Assembly (NCBI GenBank): GCA_030065875.1
Contig: JASJCR010000011.1
Location: 1-64,000, forward strand
Source of the DNA: Ardenticatenaceae bacterium
GTDB lineage: Bacteria; Chloroflexota; Anaerolineae; Promineifilales; Promineifilaceae
DNA: 64,000 nucleotides
Reading direction: 5' to 3'
Below the pieces are notes generated by a model, which saw only the letters and a list, made by a program, of their open reading frames with translations, did no database searches and was not told the DNA's origin. Numbering within the stretch: position 1 is the first letter of the stretch; every line of letters starts with the position of its first letter. Both the position numbers and the translations under genes were made by a program. Shown here one piece after another: positions 27,034 through 35,694 of this stretch.

Positions 27034-27157
27034 TAGTTTACAAAAAGAATTGTTAAAAAAAGGCCACGGATTAACACGGATTTTCACAGATTTATTTCTC
27101 TAATCTGCGAAAATCTGCGCAATCTGCGGACGATTTTTCTTATAACATTTTTTGTAA
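27034..27157 (+). repeat. MITE-like CACGGATT repeat, copy 4
   Basis: A complete copy: left end TAGTTTACAAAAAGAATTG, core GGCCACGGATTAACACGG / AATCTGCGAAAATCTGCGC / AATCTGCGGAC, right end ATTTTTTGTAAA. The core halves are near-complementary and would fold into a long imperfect hairpin with a pyrimidine-rich loop. Copy 5 follows at once in the same direction. Confidence 0.8.
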
Positions 27158-27158
27158 A

Positions 27159-27285
27159 GTAGTTTACAAAAAGAATTGTTAAAAAAGCCACGGATTAACA
27201 CGAATTTTCACAGATTTCTCTCTCTAATCTGCGAAAATCTGCGCAATCTGCGGACACTTTCTTCAGAAAACTTTTTGTAACTTAC
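27159..27285 (+). repeat. MITE-like CACGGATT repeat, copy 5
   Basis: The clearest copy: TAGTTTACAAAAAG at the left end and CTTTTTGTAACTTA at the right end form terminal inverted repeats (TTACAAAAAG). It is a direct tandem neighbour of copy 4. No open frame exists, so it would be a non-autonomous element. Confidence 0.8.
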
Positions 27286-27341
27286 CAAACTACTTTACAC
27301 CTCAATTTAATCAAAAATATTGAACAAAGGATAAATAAATC

Positions 27342-27998
27342 ATGACCGAAATTAAAGCGTTCATTTTAGATTTGGATGGGGTCGTGACCGATACGGCCGA
27401 GTATCATTTCCAAGCCTGGAAACGGCTGGCGGATGAAGAAAATGTTCCTTTTACCCGCCAGGATAACGAAAAACTGCGCGGCGTTTCGCGCCGACGTTCC
27501 CTGGAACTGCTGCTGGGAGAACACCGCAGCCGGTACACGGAGGAGCAAATCGAAGAGATGATGGCCCGCAAAAACAGCTATTATCAGGAATTGCTTCAGG
27601 AAATCAGCGAGAAAGATTTCCTGCCGGGGGCGCGCCAGCTCCTCGACGACCTCAAAAAACATGGGCTAAAAGTGGCCATCGGGTCAGGGAGTAAAAACAC
27701 CAGAACCGTGTTGACCCGTCTGGGTATCTTAAACTTCTTTGACGGTATTTCTGACGGCTATTCGGTTACCCGCGCCAAACCGGCCCCCGATGTGTTTGTT
27801 TATGCGGCCGGTTCAGTGGGTGTTCCCGCAGAAAACTGCGTCGTCGTTGAAGATGCCGAGGTTGGGGTTGAAGCCGCCATTGCCGGGGGGATGATCGCCG
27901 TTGGAATCGGACCCAAAGAGCGCATCGGTCAGGCCCATTACTGCTATGAGAACACGGCCGATATCGACCTGAATCAGATTCTCAATGGGGAGGCTTAG
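27342..27998 (+). CDS. pgmB: Beta-phosphoglucomutase
   Basis: A 218-aa HAD-superfamily enzyme that converts beta-glucose 1-phosphate to glucose 6-phosphate. The nucleophile motif is FILDLDGVVTDTAEYHFQAW with Asp10 and acid/base Asp12; KLRGVSRRRSLELLL is the cap signature of PgmB, and SGSKNTRTVL, AKPAPDVF and VVVEDAEVGVEAA complete the core. The GH65 phosphorylase gene follows immediately, which gives a complete route from an alpha-disaccharide and phosphate to glucose 6-phosphate. Confidence 0.95.
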   Translation: MTEIKAFILDLDGVVTDTAEYHFQAWKRLADEENVPFTRQDNEKLRGVSRRRSLELLLGEHRSRYTEEQIEEMMARKNSYYQELLQEISEKDFLPGARQLLDDLKKHGLKVAIGSGSKNTRTVLTRLGILNFFDGISDGYSVTRAKPAPDVFVYAAGSVGVPAENCVVVEDAEVGVEAAIAGGMIAVGIGPKERIGQAHYCYENTADIDLNQILNGEA

Positions 27999-28000
27999 TG

Positions 28001-30358
28001 ATGCCCGACTTACAAAACAATCTTTGCACCGAAGATGGCTGGCAAATTATTGAAAAATCATTTGATCCCGATCAGCTCGTAACCACCGGCAGCAATTTTA
28101 TGATCGGCAATGGGTATCTCGGTTATCGAGGAACCTTTGCTGAATGGGAGGCGGATCGGTTTGTGGCCTGTACCGTTACCGATACGTGGGACACCGCCCC
28201 CGGCAGCGAATGGCGCGAACTGTGTAACGTGCCCAACGGCCTCTTCGCTCAGCTTTACGTTGCAGGAGAACCCCTCTCAGCATTTGACGGGGCAACCACG
28301 GAGTATCGACGGTCGCTAAGCTTGCGTGACGGCCTGAACCAGCGGGCGCTGGTGTGGCAGGGAGGCCACGGTAAACGGGTGCGCTACCGGGAGGAGAAAT
28401 TTGCCAGCTGGGCCAATCCACACCTCCTCCCAATGCGTTTGACGGTTGAGGCGCTCGATGATGTGGAAATCGAGCTGCATTGTGGTATCGACGGCCGTAT
28501 CTGGAGCCTTAACGGAGAGCACTTCTCCAGCGCCACCCCATTCCAGGAGAATCAAATATTGGGAATGGAGACCCGCACGGCTGAATTTGACATCCAGATC
28601 GATGTGGTTACCGGGTTTGCCATTCGCGGAATTCAGCCGGTTAAAGCAGCTCAAATGGCCGAAGGAAAGCGTCATTTGCAGCGGTTTACGTTTCATTTAA
28701 AGGCTGGAGAACGGATCACAATCGAGCAAATGATGGCCGTTTGTCACAGCAACAAGGTGAGTGATCCAAGAGAAACCGCCCTGAACGATATAAAAGCGGC
28801 CCTTGATGCAGGGTTTGACGCCCTTTTAACCACCCATCAGGCTGAGTGGGCCACAATCTGGGCGGCCAGCGACATTCAAATTGCCGGGAATATCGAAGCG
28901 CAGACGGTGACGCGTTTTAATCTGTATCAAGCCACAATCGCCACGCCGGTTCACGCCAAACTGCCGATCGGGGCACGTGGTCTGTCGTGTCAAGTGTATC
29001 AGGGAGCGGCCTTCTGGGATCAGGAAACCTTTAATTTGCCTTCATTGCTCTACACCCGGCCGGAAGTGGCCCGGATGCTGGTTGAATATCGTTATGACAC
29101 GCTCCCCGGGGCCCGCAAAAAAGCGCGCGACCTGGGTTTCCAGGGGGCTTTTTACGCCTGGACAAGCGGCAAAACCGGCGAAGAGCTTTTTCCCGATTAC
29201 TTTTTCACCAACGTATTAACCGGCCGCAAAATCCACAATCACTTTAACTGCTGGCAAATCCACATCTCGCCCGATGTGGTCTACGCGCTCTGGCTCTACT
29301 ATGAAGCCAGCGGAGATTGGGGTTTTATTTTGGATTACGGGGCGGAAATCGCGTTTGAGGTGGCCCAATTCCTGGTATCCCGCGTCTATTTTAAGATGGA
29401 CAAGCAGCGGTATGAATTAATTCGCCTGCTGGGTCCGGATGAGTATCACGAGAATGTCGACAACAACGCCTTCACCAACTATATGACCCAATTCGCCCTG
29501 GAAAGAGCGGCCTATATCTTTTATCGCCTGGCCGTAGAACATCCCTATCGCCTGGACGAGCTCTTGGCTCGGCTCGGCGTGGAGCGCGAGGCGGTGGCCG
29601 TCTGGGTAGATGTCGCTGCCCGCATTTACCTGCCGCAGCCGGATCCAGATACGCGATTAATTGAGCAGTTTGACGATTTTTTCAAGCTGGAAGACACGAC
29701 CCCGGCCGTGCTGCGTGAACGGCTGATCGATCCCGAAGAGTATTGGGGATGGCCGGATGGGGTGGCCGTCGAGGCCCAGGTCTTAAAGCAGGCTGACCTG
29801 CTGCAGCTCTTCGCCCTGCTGGATGACAAATTTTCCCCGGAGATTATGCGGGCCAACTATGATTATTACGAGCCACGCACCGAGCATGGGTCGTCGCTCA
29901 GTCCCTCCGTCCATTCCATCGTGGCCAGCTGGGCTGGCTACCCGGACGAGGCATATCGCTATTTTATGGAGGGGTCGACGATCGATCTCTATAATGCCAG
30001 CAAAAAAGTGATGAGTGGCGGCTCATTTTTAGGCGGTATCCACACCGCAGCTGCCGGCGGAGTATGGCAGATGATCGTTAAGGGGTTTGCCGGTTTTAAG
30101 CTGGTGGGGGGTGCATGGCATTTTCGACCGGCGCTGCCGCAGCAGTGGGAGCAAGTCACATTTAAATTGGCCGTGCGGGGTCACAGGCTGACCGTTTCTA
30201 TTGCCGCTGATGAAATTACCTTTGACGCAGCGGCCGATAACCCCGGTCCGGTGATCGTTTGGGTAGATGATCACAAGATTGAAGTGCCCCAGGGAATGAC
30301 GGCGATTCACCGCCTCGAGCCCCACTTTGATGAAGTTTTACAATTTAACCGGCAGTAG
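28001..30358 (+). CDS. Glycoside hydrolase family 65 disaccharide phosphorylase
   Basis: A 785-aa inverting phosphorylase (maltose, trehalose, kojibiose or nigerose type). The catalytic Glu lies in RLLGPDEYHENVDNNAFTNY (Glu481-484); FWDQETFNLPSLLYTRPEVARMLVEYRYDTLPGARKKA is the family core and EHGSSLSPSVHSIVA the phosphate-site region. A GTG at 27998 overlaps the pgmB stop, but GGGGAGG is spaced best for the ATG at 28001. No signal peptide, so it is cytoplasmic. The pairing with PgmB implies that the product is beta-glucose 1-phosphate; the exact disaccharide cannot be told. Confidence 0.93.
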   Translation: MPDLQNNLCTEDGWQIIEKSFDPDQLVTTGSNFMIGNGYLGYRGTFAEWEADRFVACTVTDTWDTAPGSEWRELCNVPNGLFAQLYVAGEPLSAFDGATTEYRRSLSLRDGLNQRALVWQGGHGKRVRYREEKFASWANPHLLPMRLTVEALDDVEIELHCGIDGRIWSLNGEHFSSATPFQENQILGMETRTAEFDIQIDVVTGFAIRGIQPVKAAQMAEGKRHLQRFTFHLKAGERITIEQMMAVCHSNKVSDPRETALNDIKAALDAGFDALLTTHQAEWATIWAASDIQIAGNIEAQTVTRFNLYQATIATPVHAKLPIGARGLSCQVYQGAAFWDQETFNLPSLLYTRPEVARMLVEYRYDTLPGARKKARDLGFQGAFYAWTSGKTGEELFPDYFFTNVLTGRKIHNHFNCWQIHISPDVVYALWLYYEASGDWGFILDYGAEIAFEVAQFLVSRVYFKMDKQRYELIRLLGPDEYHENVDNNAFTNYMTQFALERAAYIFYRLAVEHPYRLDELLARLGVEREAVAVWVDVAARIYLPQPDPDTRLIEQFDDFFKLEDTTPAVLRERLIDPEEYWGWPDGVAVEAQVLKQADLLQLFALLDDKFSPEIMRANYDYYEPRTEHGSSLSPSVHSIVASWAGYPDEAYRYFMEGSTIDLYNASKKVMSGGSFLGGIHTAAAGGVWQMIVKGFAGFKLVGGAWHFRPALPQQWEQVTFKLAVRGHRLTVSIAADEITFDAAADNPGPVIVWVDDHKIEVPQGMTAIHRLEPHFDEVLQFNRQ

Positions 30359-30369
30359 GTGAAAGGTGC

Positions 30370-30440
30370 CTAACCCTCCCCTCATTCCCCTCCCAACGGG
30401 AGGGGAGGTCCTCCCCCAGCGGGGGGGATTGAGGTGGGGG
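30370..30440. repeat. GC-rich CCCTCCCC hairpin repeat, copy 1
   Basis: CCCCTCCC-aac-GGGAGGGG (30387-30405) and a CCTCCCCC/GGGGGGG hairpin, with outer TAACCCTCCCC and GGTGGGGGTTA. It lies between two convergent genes and could act as a bidirectional terminator. A second copy is at 45920-46003 in reverse. Confidence 0.7.
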
Positions 30441-32540
30441 TTAATTGGTTAGAGCCAGGCGCATGTCAACCGCCAATACCCCCTCACCATACACCACCAG
30501 GGGGTTGATATCGAGTTCGTTGATTTCCGGAAAATCGAGGGCCAGCTGTCCAATACGCAGCAGGACATCGACCACGGCCGCTTTATCGGCCGGCGGCCGG
30601 CCGCGCACCCCATCGAGCAGCGCCCGGGCCCGAATATCATCGATCATCTCTGCGGCATCTTCTTCCGAAAAGGGGGCGACCCGAAAGGTCACATCGCGCA
30701 GGGTTTCAACAAAAATACCCCCTATGCCAAAGGCCACGAGAGGGCCAAACTGTGGATCGCGTTTCATGCCAATTAAAATCTCAACGCCCAGTGGCGGAAC
30801 CATTTCCTGAACAAGACACCCCCACAGATTTGCCGTCGGCCGGGCGTTTGTCGCTTGGTCGGTGATCCCTAAAAACGCCTCCTGTACCTCGGCCGCATTT
30901 TGTAAGCGGATGCGCACGCCACCAACATCGGTTTTGTGCAAAATGTCGGGGGAGGCGACTTTGAGGGCTACCGGGTAGCCGATTTGGTCAGCGATCTCGA
31001 CGGCCTGTTCGGCCGTTTTGGCCAGCTTAAATTTGGGCATGGGCAGGCCGTAGGCGGTCATGATCCGCGACGCTTCCAGATCGCCCATGGTTGAACGACC
31101 GGCCGCGCGGACCTGATCGATCACTTCTCGAACGGCCGCGTGGTCAACTGAATAGGTGTTAAATTGCGCCGGGGGACGGTCATAATATTTTTGATAGTTG
31201 GCCATCGCCCGAAAAACCTGGGCCGCTCGTTCGGGGAATTGATAATTGGGGATGCGGTGTTCGTTTAAAATGTCCAAAGCGTCGCGCATCCGCGATTCTC
31301 CCATGAAACAGGTCAGCAGCGGTTCGGCCAGGTGCTTTTCCTGGGCAACCACCGCTTTGGCCACCGCCTTGGTATCCAAAACCGCCTGGGGCACCAGCAT
31401 CGCCAGCACCCCATCCACATTGGGATCGGCCGCCACCGTTTCTAAAACGAGGCGATAGCGCTCTGGAGACGCATCGCCGAGGATGTCAACCGGGTTTTCA
31501 GAAACGGCCGCCTCCGGCAGCAGCTTCCTTAATTTTTCGATTGTCTCGTCGGAAAACGGGGCAATCGTTAACCCGGCCCGCTCGATGGCATCGGTGGCCA
31601 GGATGCCCGGTCCACCAGCGTTGGTCACGATGGCGATCCTCTCCCCTTTGAGAGGAGGCTGGTAGCCAAAGGCTAGAGCCATATCAAAAAGAGATTCCAG
31701 CGAGTCGGTTTGCAAGACCCCCGCTTGTTTAAAGGCGGCCTCATACGCCTGCTGGGACCCGGCCAAAGAGCCGGTGTGAGAAGAAACCGCGCGCGATCCC
31801 GACTGGGTGTTTCCGGATTTGATTGCCAAAATCGGCTTGGTTTGTGAAACCTGGCGAGCTACCCGGATAAATTCCTGTCCTTTTGATAACGCCTCGCTGT
31901 AGATCAAAATGACCCGCGTTTGTTCATCGTGATGCCACTCACGCAGCAGATCGACCTCGTCGACGTCCGCTTTGTTGCCCAAACTGACAAATTTCGAGAG
32001 ACCCAACCGGCCGGCCTGCGCCCAGTCAAGAATGGCAACACCCAACGCGCCGGATTGGGACATAAAAGCGGCCGGGCCGCTGCGCAAAACGCCAGGGGCA
32101 AAAGTGGCGTTCATCGGGGTGTGGGTATCGAGAATCCCCAGGCAGTTTGGGCCAATAATGCGAATATTGTAGCTGTTGGCGATTTCCATCAGCGCTTCCT
32201 CGCGTAAGCGGCCGTTCGGACCTGCTTCCCGAAAGCCGGCCGTGATGATTACGGCGGCCGGAACCTTTTTTTGGCCACATGCCTGTAATACAGCAGGTAC
32301 ATGAGGAAAGGGCACGACGATCACCGCCAGATCAACTGTATCTGGCACATCGGTCACCGTGGGATATGCTGGATATCCTAAGATTTCAGCGGCGTTAGGA
32401 TGAACTGGAAAGATTTTTCCTTCCTGACCGTAACCGGAGTCAACAAGATTTTTTAAAACGGCGTGACTCAGCTTATCCGGGTTGGGCGAGGCGCCGATAA
32501 TAGCAATAGAGTTCGGTTCAAAAAATGATTTTAGCGACAT
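30441..32540 (-). CDS. ADP-forming acetate/acyl-CoA ligase, fused alpha-beta subunits
   Basis: A 699-aa single-chain ADP-forming acyl-CoA synthetase. The N-terminal CoA-binding Rossmann domain starts MSLKSFFEPNSIAIIGASPN; the succinyl-CoA-ligase-like middle has FMSQSGALGVAILDWA and the phospho-His region AVSSHTGSLAGSQQAYEAAF; the C-terminal ATP-grasp has EASRIMTAYGLPMPKFKLAK, KVASPDILHKTDVGGV and ELDINPLVVYGEG. It makes ATP from acyl-CoA in fermentative or syntrophic metabolism, or runs in reverse to activate acids. Start 32540 has GGAG at 6 nt; the ATG at 32552 lacks a good site. Confidence 0.92.
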   Translation of the reverse strand: MSLKSFFEPNSIAIIGASPNPDKLSHAVLKNLVDSGYGQEGKIFPVHPNAAEILGYPAYPTVTDVPDTVDLAVIVVPFPHVPAVLQACGQKKVPAAVIITAGFREAGPNGRLREEALMEIANSYNIRIIGPNCLGILDTHTPMNATFAPGVLRSGPAAFMSQSGALGVAILDWAQAGRLGLSKFVSLGNKADVDEVDLLREWHHDEQTRVILIYSEALSKGQEFIRVARQVSQTKPILAIKSGNTQSGSRAVSSHTGSLAGSQQAYEAAFKQAGVLQTDSLESLFDMALAFGYQPPLKGERIAIVTNAGGPGILATDAIERAGLTIAPFSDETIEKLRKLLPEAAVSENPVDILGDASPERYRLVLETVAADPNVDGVLAMLVPQAVLDTKAVAKAVVAQEKHLAEPLLTCFMGESRMRDALDILNEHRIPNYQFPERAAQVFRAMANYQKYYDRPPAQFNTYSVDHAAVREVIDQVRAAGRSTMGDLEASRIMTAYGLPMPKFKLAKTAEQAVEIADQIGYPVALKVASPDILHKTDVGGVRIRLQNAAEVQEAFLGITDQATNARPTANLWGCLVQEMVPPLGVEILIGMKRDPQFGPLVAFGIGGIFVETLRDVTFRVAPFSEEDAAEMIDDIRARALLDGVRGRPPADKAAVVDVLLRIGQLALDFPEINELDINPLVVYGEGVLAVDMRLALTN

Positions 32541-32973
32541 GGGCTGCTCCACTTATTGTAATGATGGCTAGGTAAGCTTAATGGTATGGCGCTCCCACTC
32601 AACTGACAAGCTTATTTGACCGAAATGGCTACTTGTCATCTTCGTTTTATGATATTCATCACTTGAGAAGAGTCATTAATTTGTGGCATGCTGAAACATG
32701 GAGTCAATCTCATTTTGCCTGACAGCAAATGACGCCCATGTGATGTAAACAGATGGTGGGCAGCTGCAGGGGAAACACCGCAATTCTCTCCCTCAACTGA
32801 TCGTGATCCCCACCAAATAAGCCAGCAATCGACCGGTTCTGGCCTTTATTTCACTAACCATCAATCCACCCACTTATCCTTTGAAAACTCATTAAAGAAA
32901 ATACTTCAGCAAGTTTGTGCTGAAGCAGGTGATCTTCATTTCAGCGGCTCTGCTGAAAAAGGAGGTTTGAATC
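32541..32973. other. 433-nt divergent intergenic region with promoter and hairpins
   Basis: Separates the ADP-forming ligase and the subtilase gene, which diverge, so both promoters must lie here. I see no open frame of note. Two small hairpins just before the subtilase are listed separately. Confidence 0.6.
32904..32957 (+). promoter_or_regulatory. Twin GCTGAA hairpins in the subtilase leader
   Basis: CTTCAGCA-agtttg-TGCTGAAG (32904-32925, 8 bp) and TTCAGC-ggctct-GCTGAA (32940-32957, 6 bp). All four arms share TTCAGC/GCTGAA, so arm 1 could pair with either partner and alternative folds are possible. The second hairpin ends 2 nt before the AAGGAGG ribosome site. Confidence 0.6.
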
Positions 32974-35679
32974 ATGAATCAAGAAACAGGCAACACCCCT
33001 GAATCAAAAGGGTTCGGGGATGATGTCCGCCGTAAACTTGATGGCAATTTGCGGAGACTGTTGCAAATGAGCGACAGCGACATTCGCAAACATTTCCGAC
33101 GCGATCAGAGGCGTCTAGAAAGAGAAAAGAAGAAAATTGAGGAGAGATTGGCGCGGATTCCACCAATGGCAAGTGAGATGGATAAGGAGCTTATCAGACG
33201 ATCAGCCCAGATGCAGCGAGCAGAACTGCACCCGCGTCGCGAGATGGTCGCTGTTATCCCTGATCGGCTGCGGCCGGTTCACATTCGGGCGATTGTGCGC
33301 TTTACGGGCAATCGAGCGGACCTCGAAGATATGGGTCTTGAGGTTCGTTCTGGCGCACAAGATGTATTCACGATTGTCGGGACGCGCAAACAGCTGACTG
33401 ATCTGGTCAGCAGGCCGTCATGCCGCCGCTTGCGCACCCCGCGCATGATGGTGCCCATGTCTGAAGATGCGGCAGGACAGGCGGAGATCAGCGCAGTTCA
33501 CGCCCCACGAGCGGTTAACCCTAACGGTTTTCGTGGAAACGGCGTTTTAATTGGGATAATTGACTCTCCGCTGGATGTGACTCATCATGGTTTTCGCGAT
33601 CCAACCGTACCGGGAGCCCATGATTCCCGCGTCCTTTATTACTGGGCGCAAAGCACCCATACCCAAGATGCGATGGGTCAAATGGTTAATCAGGCGGCCC
33701 CACCAGGGGATACGCCACAGCAGTTTACCAATGCAGCTGCACCGGGTACCCGACCGGATTTTGCGGGTCTGAATTATGGGAGAATTTACACCAACAACTT
33801 TATCAATACGGCGATTGGTCTAGCCAACCCGTACGGCACGGCCGCTAATCAAATTTGCTGTGAACCAACCAGAACCTCTGAGCACGGCACCCACTGTGCC
33901 GGCATTGCTGCCGGGAGTGGTCACGTAACAAACTGGGCGACCGCCCCCGATCATATTGGCGCGGCTCCGGAGGCAACGATTATTCATGTACGTTTGGAGA
34001 CGTTGTGGAGCGAGCTAGATACTGGCGCCACCTTCGAAGATGCTCTACTCGACGGGATTGATTTTTGCCTGCGAGCGGCACAGTTCCACAATATGCCAAT
34101 TGTGATCAGCGTGAGCCAGGGATCGAATTGGGGGCCGCACAACGGCTCAACCGACTTCGACATTGGGCGCGATAATTTCTTCAACTCTTTTGACAACCGC
34201 GTGATTGTCTGGTCGGCTGGAAACGGCAATGATGACGATGGTTATCGTCATGGCACCGTGGCGGCGGGCAGCGGCACCGACAGCTTTACCCTGACGGTTG
34301 CCCGAGCCGGTTGGGGTGGTATGGCCATCACCACACCGGTCTGGCTTGATATTTGGTCCACAGGCCCTGAGCTTGACTACCGCGTTTCTATCGGCGGCAG
34401 CAGCACCCCATGGCGGACCGCCGGGCAGGATTACAACGGGACCATCAACGGGCGCGATGTCGAGGCGGAGCGCGATATCGAACCGTCCGGAGGTCTGCAT
34501 GGCATCCGTCTGTATGTCGAAAATGCCGTCACGGCCGAGGTGTACACAATCGAACTACGCAACCCGCACGCTTCACGGGTAGCCACCTATCATGCCTGGT
34601 CAGGCCTGCAGGGTTGGTGGGCCGATCTTTCCGGGGCAACCCATGATGAAAGAACGTTAAGCGATACCGGGTGTGGGAAATCGATTCTAACAGTGGGGGC
34701 CAGCAACAAAGTGCGCCCGGCAAACCCGGCAACCGGAGAGGCGATCACCCGCTACAGCGGTGCAGGTCCAACCCTCGATGATCGCATCAAACCGGAAATT
34801 GTGGCGGTTGGCGGCACGGCTGATGATCCTTCTACCCCCGCAGATGAATATGATCCGATCTGGTCGGCCGCTTCCGATCAGAACAACGGGTACACCGGCA
34901 TGATTGGCACCAGCATGGCCACTCCGCTGGTCGCCGGTGCGGTAGCCCTCTTGTTTGAGGAGTATGGGAGCGCCCCGCCAACGGGTCTGGGGGTTGATCT
35001 CAATCTGGAAACCATAAAAGGTCTACTGATTCAATATGCCAATACGCTCAATCTCGATCTCAATCCGATGGCTGTTGGATATGACGAAACCGAACACAAT
35101 CTTTACGGCCACGGCCGGCTGCGGATGATTGGTCCAATCGATCACCTGCACCCACCGGTCGACAACGATGTTTGGGTCCGTACGGCCGATGATGACTACG
35201 GTGAGGAGCCATATCCGGGCGGCTGCTTCTGCCATTCACCCGATATTCGCGTCTTTCAAGCCGGAACAACCAATGAAACCACGCACATCAACTGGGGGTC
35301 CACCTATGATGTGCAGGTAACCGTGCGCAATATGGGTGATCAGGATGCCGTTAACACGACGGTGAGGTTGAAATACACCCTGCCGCATGCAGCACCCAAT
35401 GATTGGGTCGACGCTGAAGATGCCAGCGACAGCCCGCTGGAGGATAACGACGTGACCGTTCCGGCCATGGATGAAACGGTGGTCAGTTTCAGCTGGCAGC
35501 CGGAAGCGGCCGAGATTGGTGCCCCTGGCGGCACAACCCACTTCTGCCTGTTGGCCGAGGTGGATCACGTAAATGACCCGCTGGTTTATGCATCACCAGC
35601 AACTGGTGGCGGCCATGCCTGGTCCACCAACATCAAGGGTTCAGACAATGTTGCCCTGCGCAACCTGCACATTGAGTGA
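32974..35679 (+). CDS. Subtilisin-like serine protease (S8), leaderless, with C-terminal CARDB-like domain
   Basis: A 901-aa protein. Residues 30-62 are strongly charged and look coiled coil (DQRRLEREKKKIEERLARI). The S8 triad is complete: Asp197 in IGIIDSPLD, His304 in SEHGTHCAG, Ser647 in IGTSMATPLVAG, with oxyanion Asn417 in WSAGNGN. A beta-rich insert (430-560) separates His/Asn and Ser parts. Residues 755-890 resemble a CARDB/Ig-like module. No signal peptide or membrane segment is seen, so it is either cytoplasmic or exported by another route. It has a strong AAGGAGG site and its partner gene follows after 15 nt. Confidence 0.88.
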   Translation: MNQETGNTPESKGFGDDVRRKLDGNLRRLLQMSDSDIRKHFRRDQRRLEREKKKIEERLARIPPMASEMDKELIRRSAQMQRAELHPRREMVAVIPDRLRPVHIRAIVRFTGNRADLEDMGLEVRSGAQDVFTIVGTRKQLTDLVSRPSCRRLRTPRMMVPMSEDAAGQAEISAVHAPRAVNPNGFRGNGVLIGIIDSPLDVTHHGFRDPTVPGAHDSRVLYYWAQSTHTQDAMGQMVNQAAPPGDTPQQFTNAAAPGTRPDFAGLNYGRIYTNNFINTAIGLANPYGTAANQICCEPTRTSEHGTHCAGIAAGSGHVTNWATAPDHIGAAPEATIIHVRLETLWSELDTGATFEDALLDGIDFCLRAAQFHNMPIVISVSQGSNWGPHNGSTDFDIGRDNFFNSFDNRVIVWSAGNGNDDDGYRHGTVAAGSGTDSFTLTVARAGWGGMAITTPVWLDIWSTGPELDYRVSIGGSSTPWRTAGQDYNGTINGRDVEAERDIEPSGGLHGIRLYVENAVTAEVYTIELRNPHASRVATYHAWSGLQGWWADLSGATHDERTLSDTGCGKSILTVGASNKVRPANPATGEAITRYSGAGPTLDDRIKPEIVAVGGTADDPSTPADEYDPIWSAASDQNNGYTGMIGTSMATPLVAGAVALLFEEYGSAPPTGLGVDLNLETIKGLLIQYANTLNLDLNPMAVGYDETEHNLYGHGRLRMIGPIDHLHPPVDNDVWVRTADDDYGEEPYPGGCFCHSPDIRVFQAGTTNETTHINWGSTYDVQVTVRNMGDQDAVNTTVRLKYTLPHAAPNDWVDAEDASDSPLEDNDVTVPAMDETVVSFSWQPEAAEIGAPGGTTHFCLLAEVDHVNDPLVYASPATGGGHAWSTNIKGSDNVALRNLHIE

Positions 35680-35694
35680 AAGGAGGACAAAATC

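Larger units (their letters stand above)
26217..27341. other. 1.1-kb intergenic region rich in repeats
   Basis: No gene is supported in this stretch. It holds an AGCCAAGCCC palindrome (26369-26398), a TCATTCTGA-bounded repeat (26434-26584), about 450 nt of unremarkable AT-rich sequence and two tandem MITE-like elements (27034-27285). The promoter for the pgmB/GH65 pair should lie after the last element, about 27290-27330. Confidence 0.7.

Noticed and set aside
27034-27285. Possible CRISPR array (two direct repeats)
   Set aside because: Only two long units with terminal inverted repeats and no regular spacers; relatives are dispersed over the window, so it is a MITE-like repeat.
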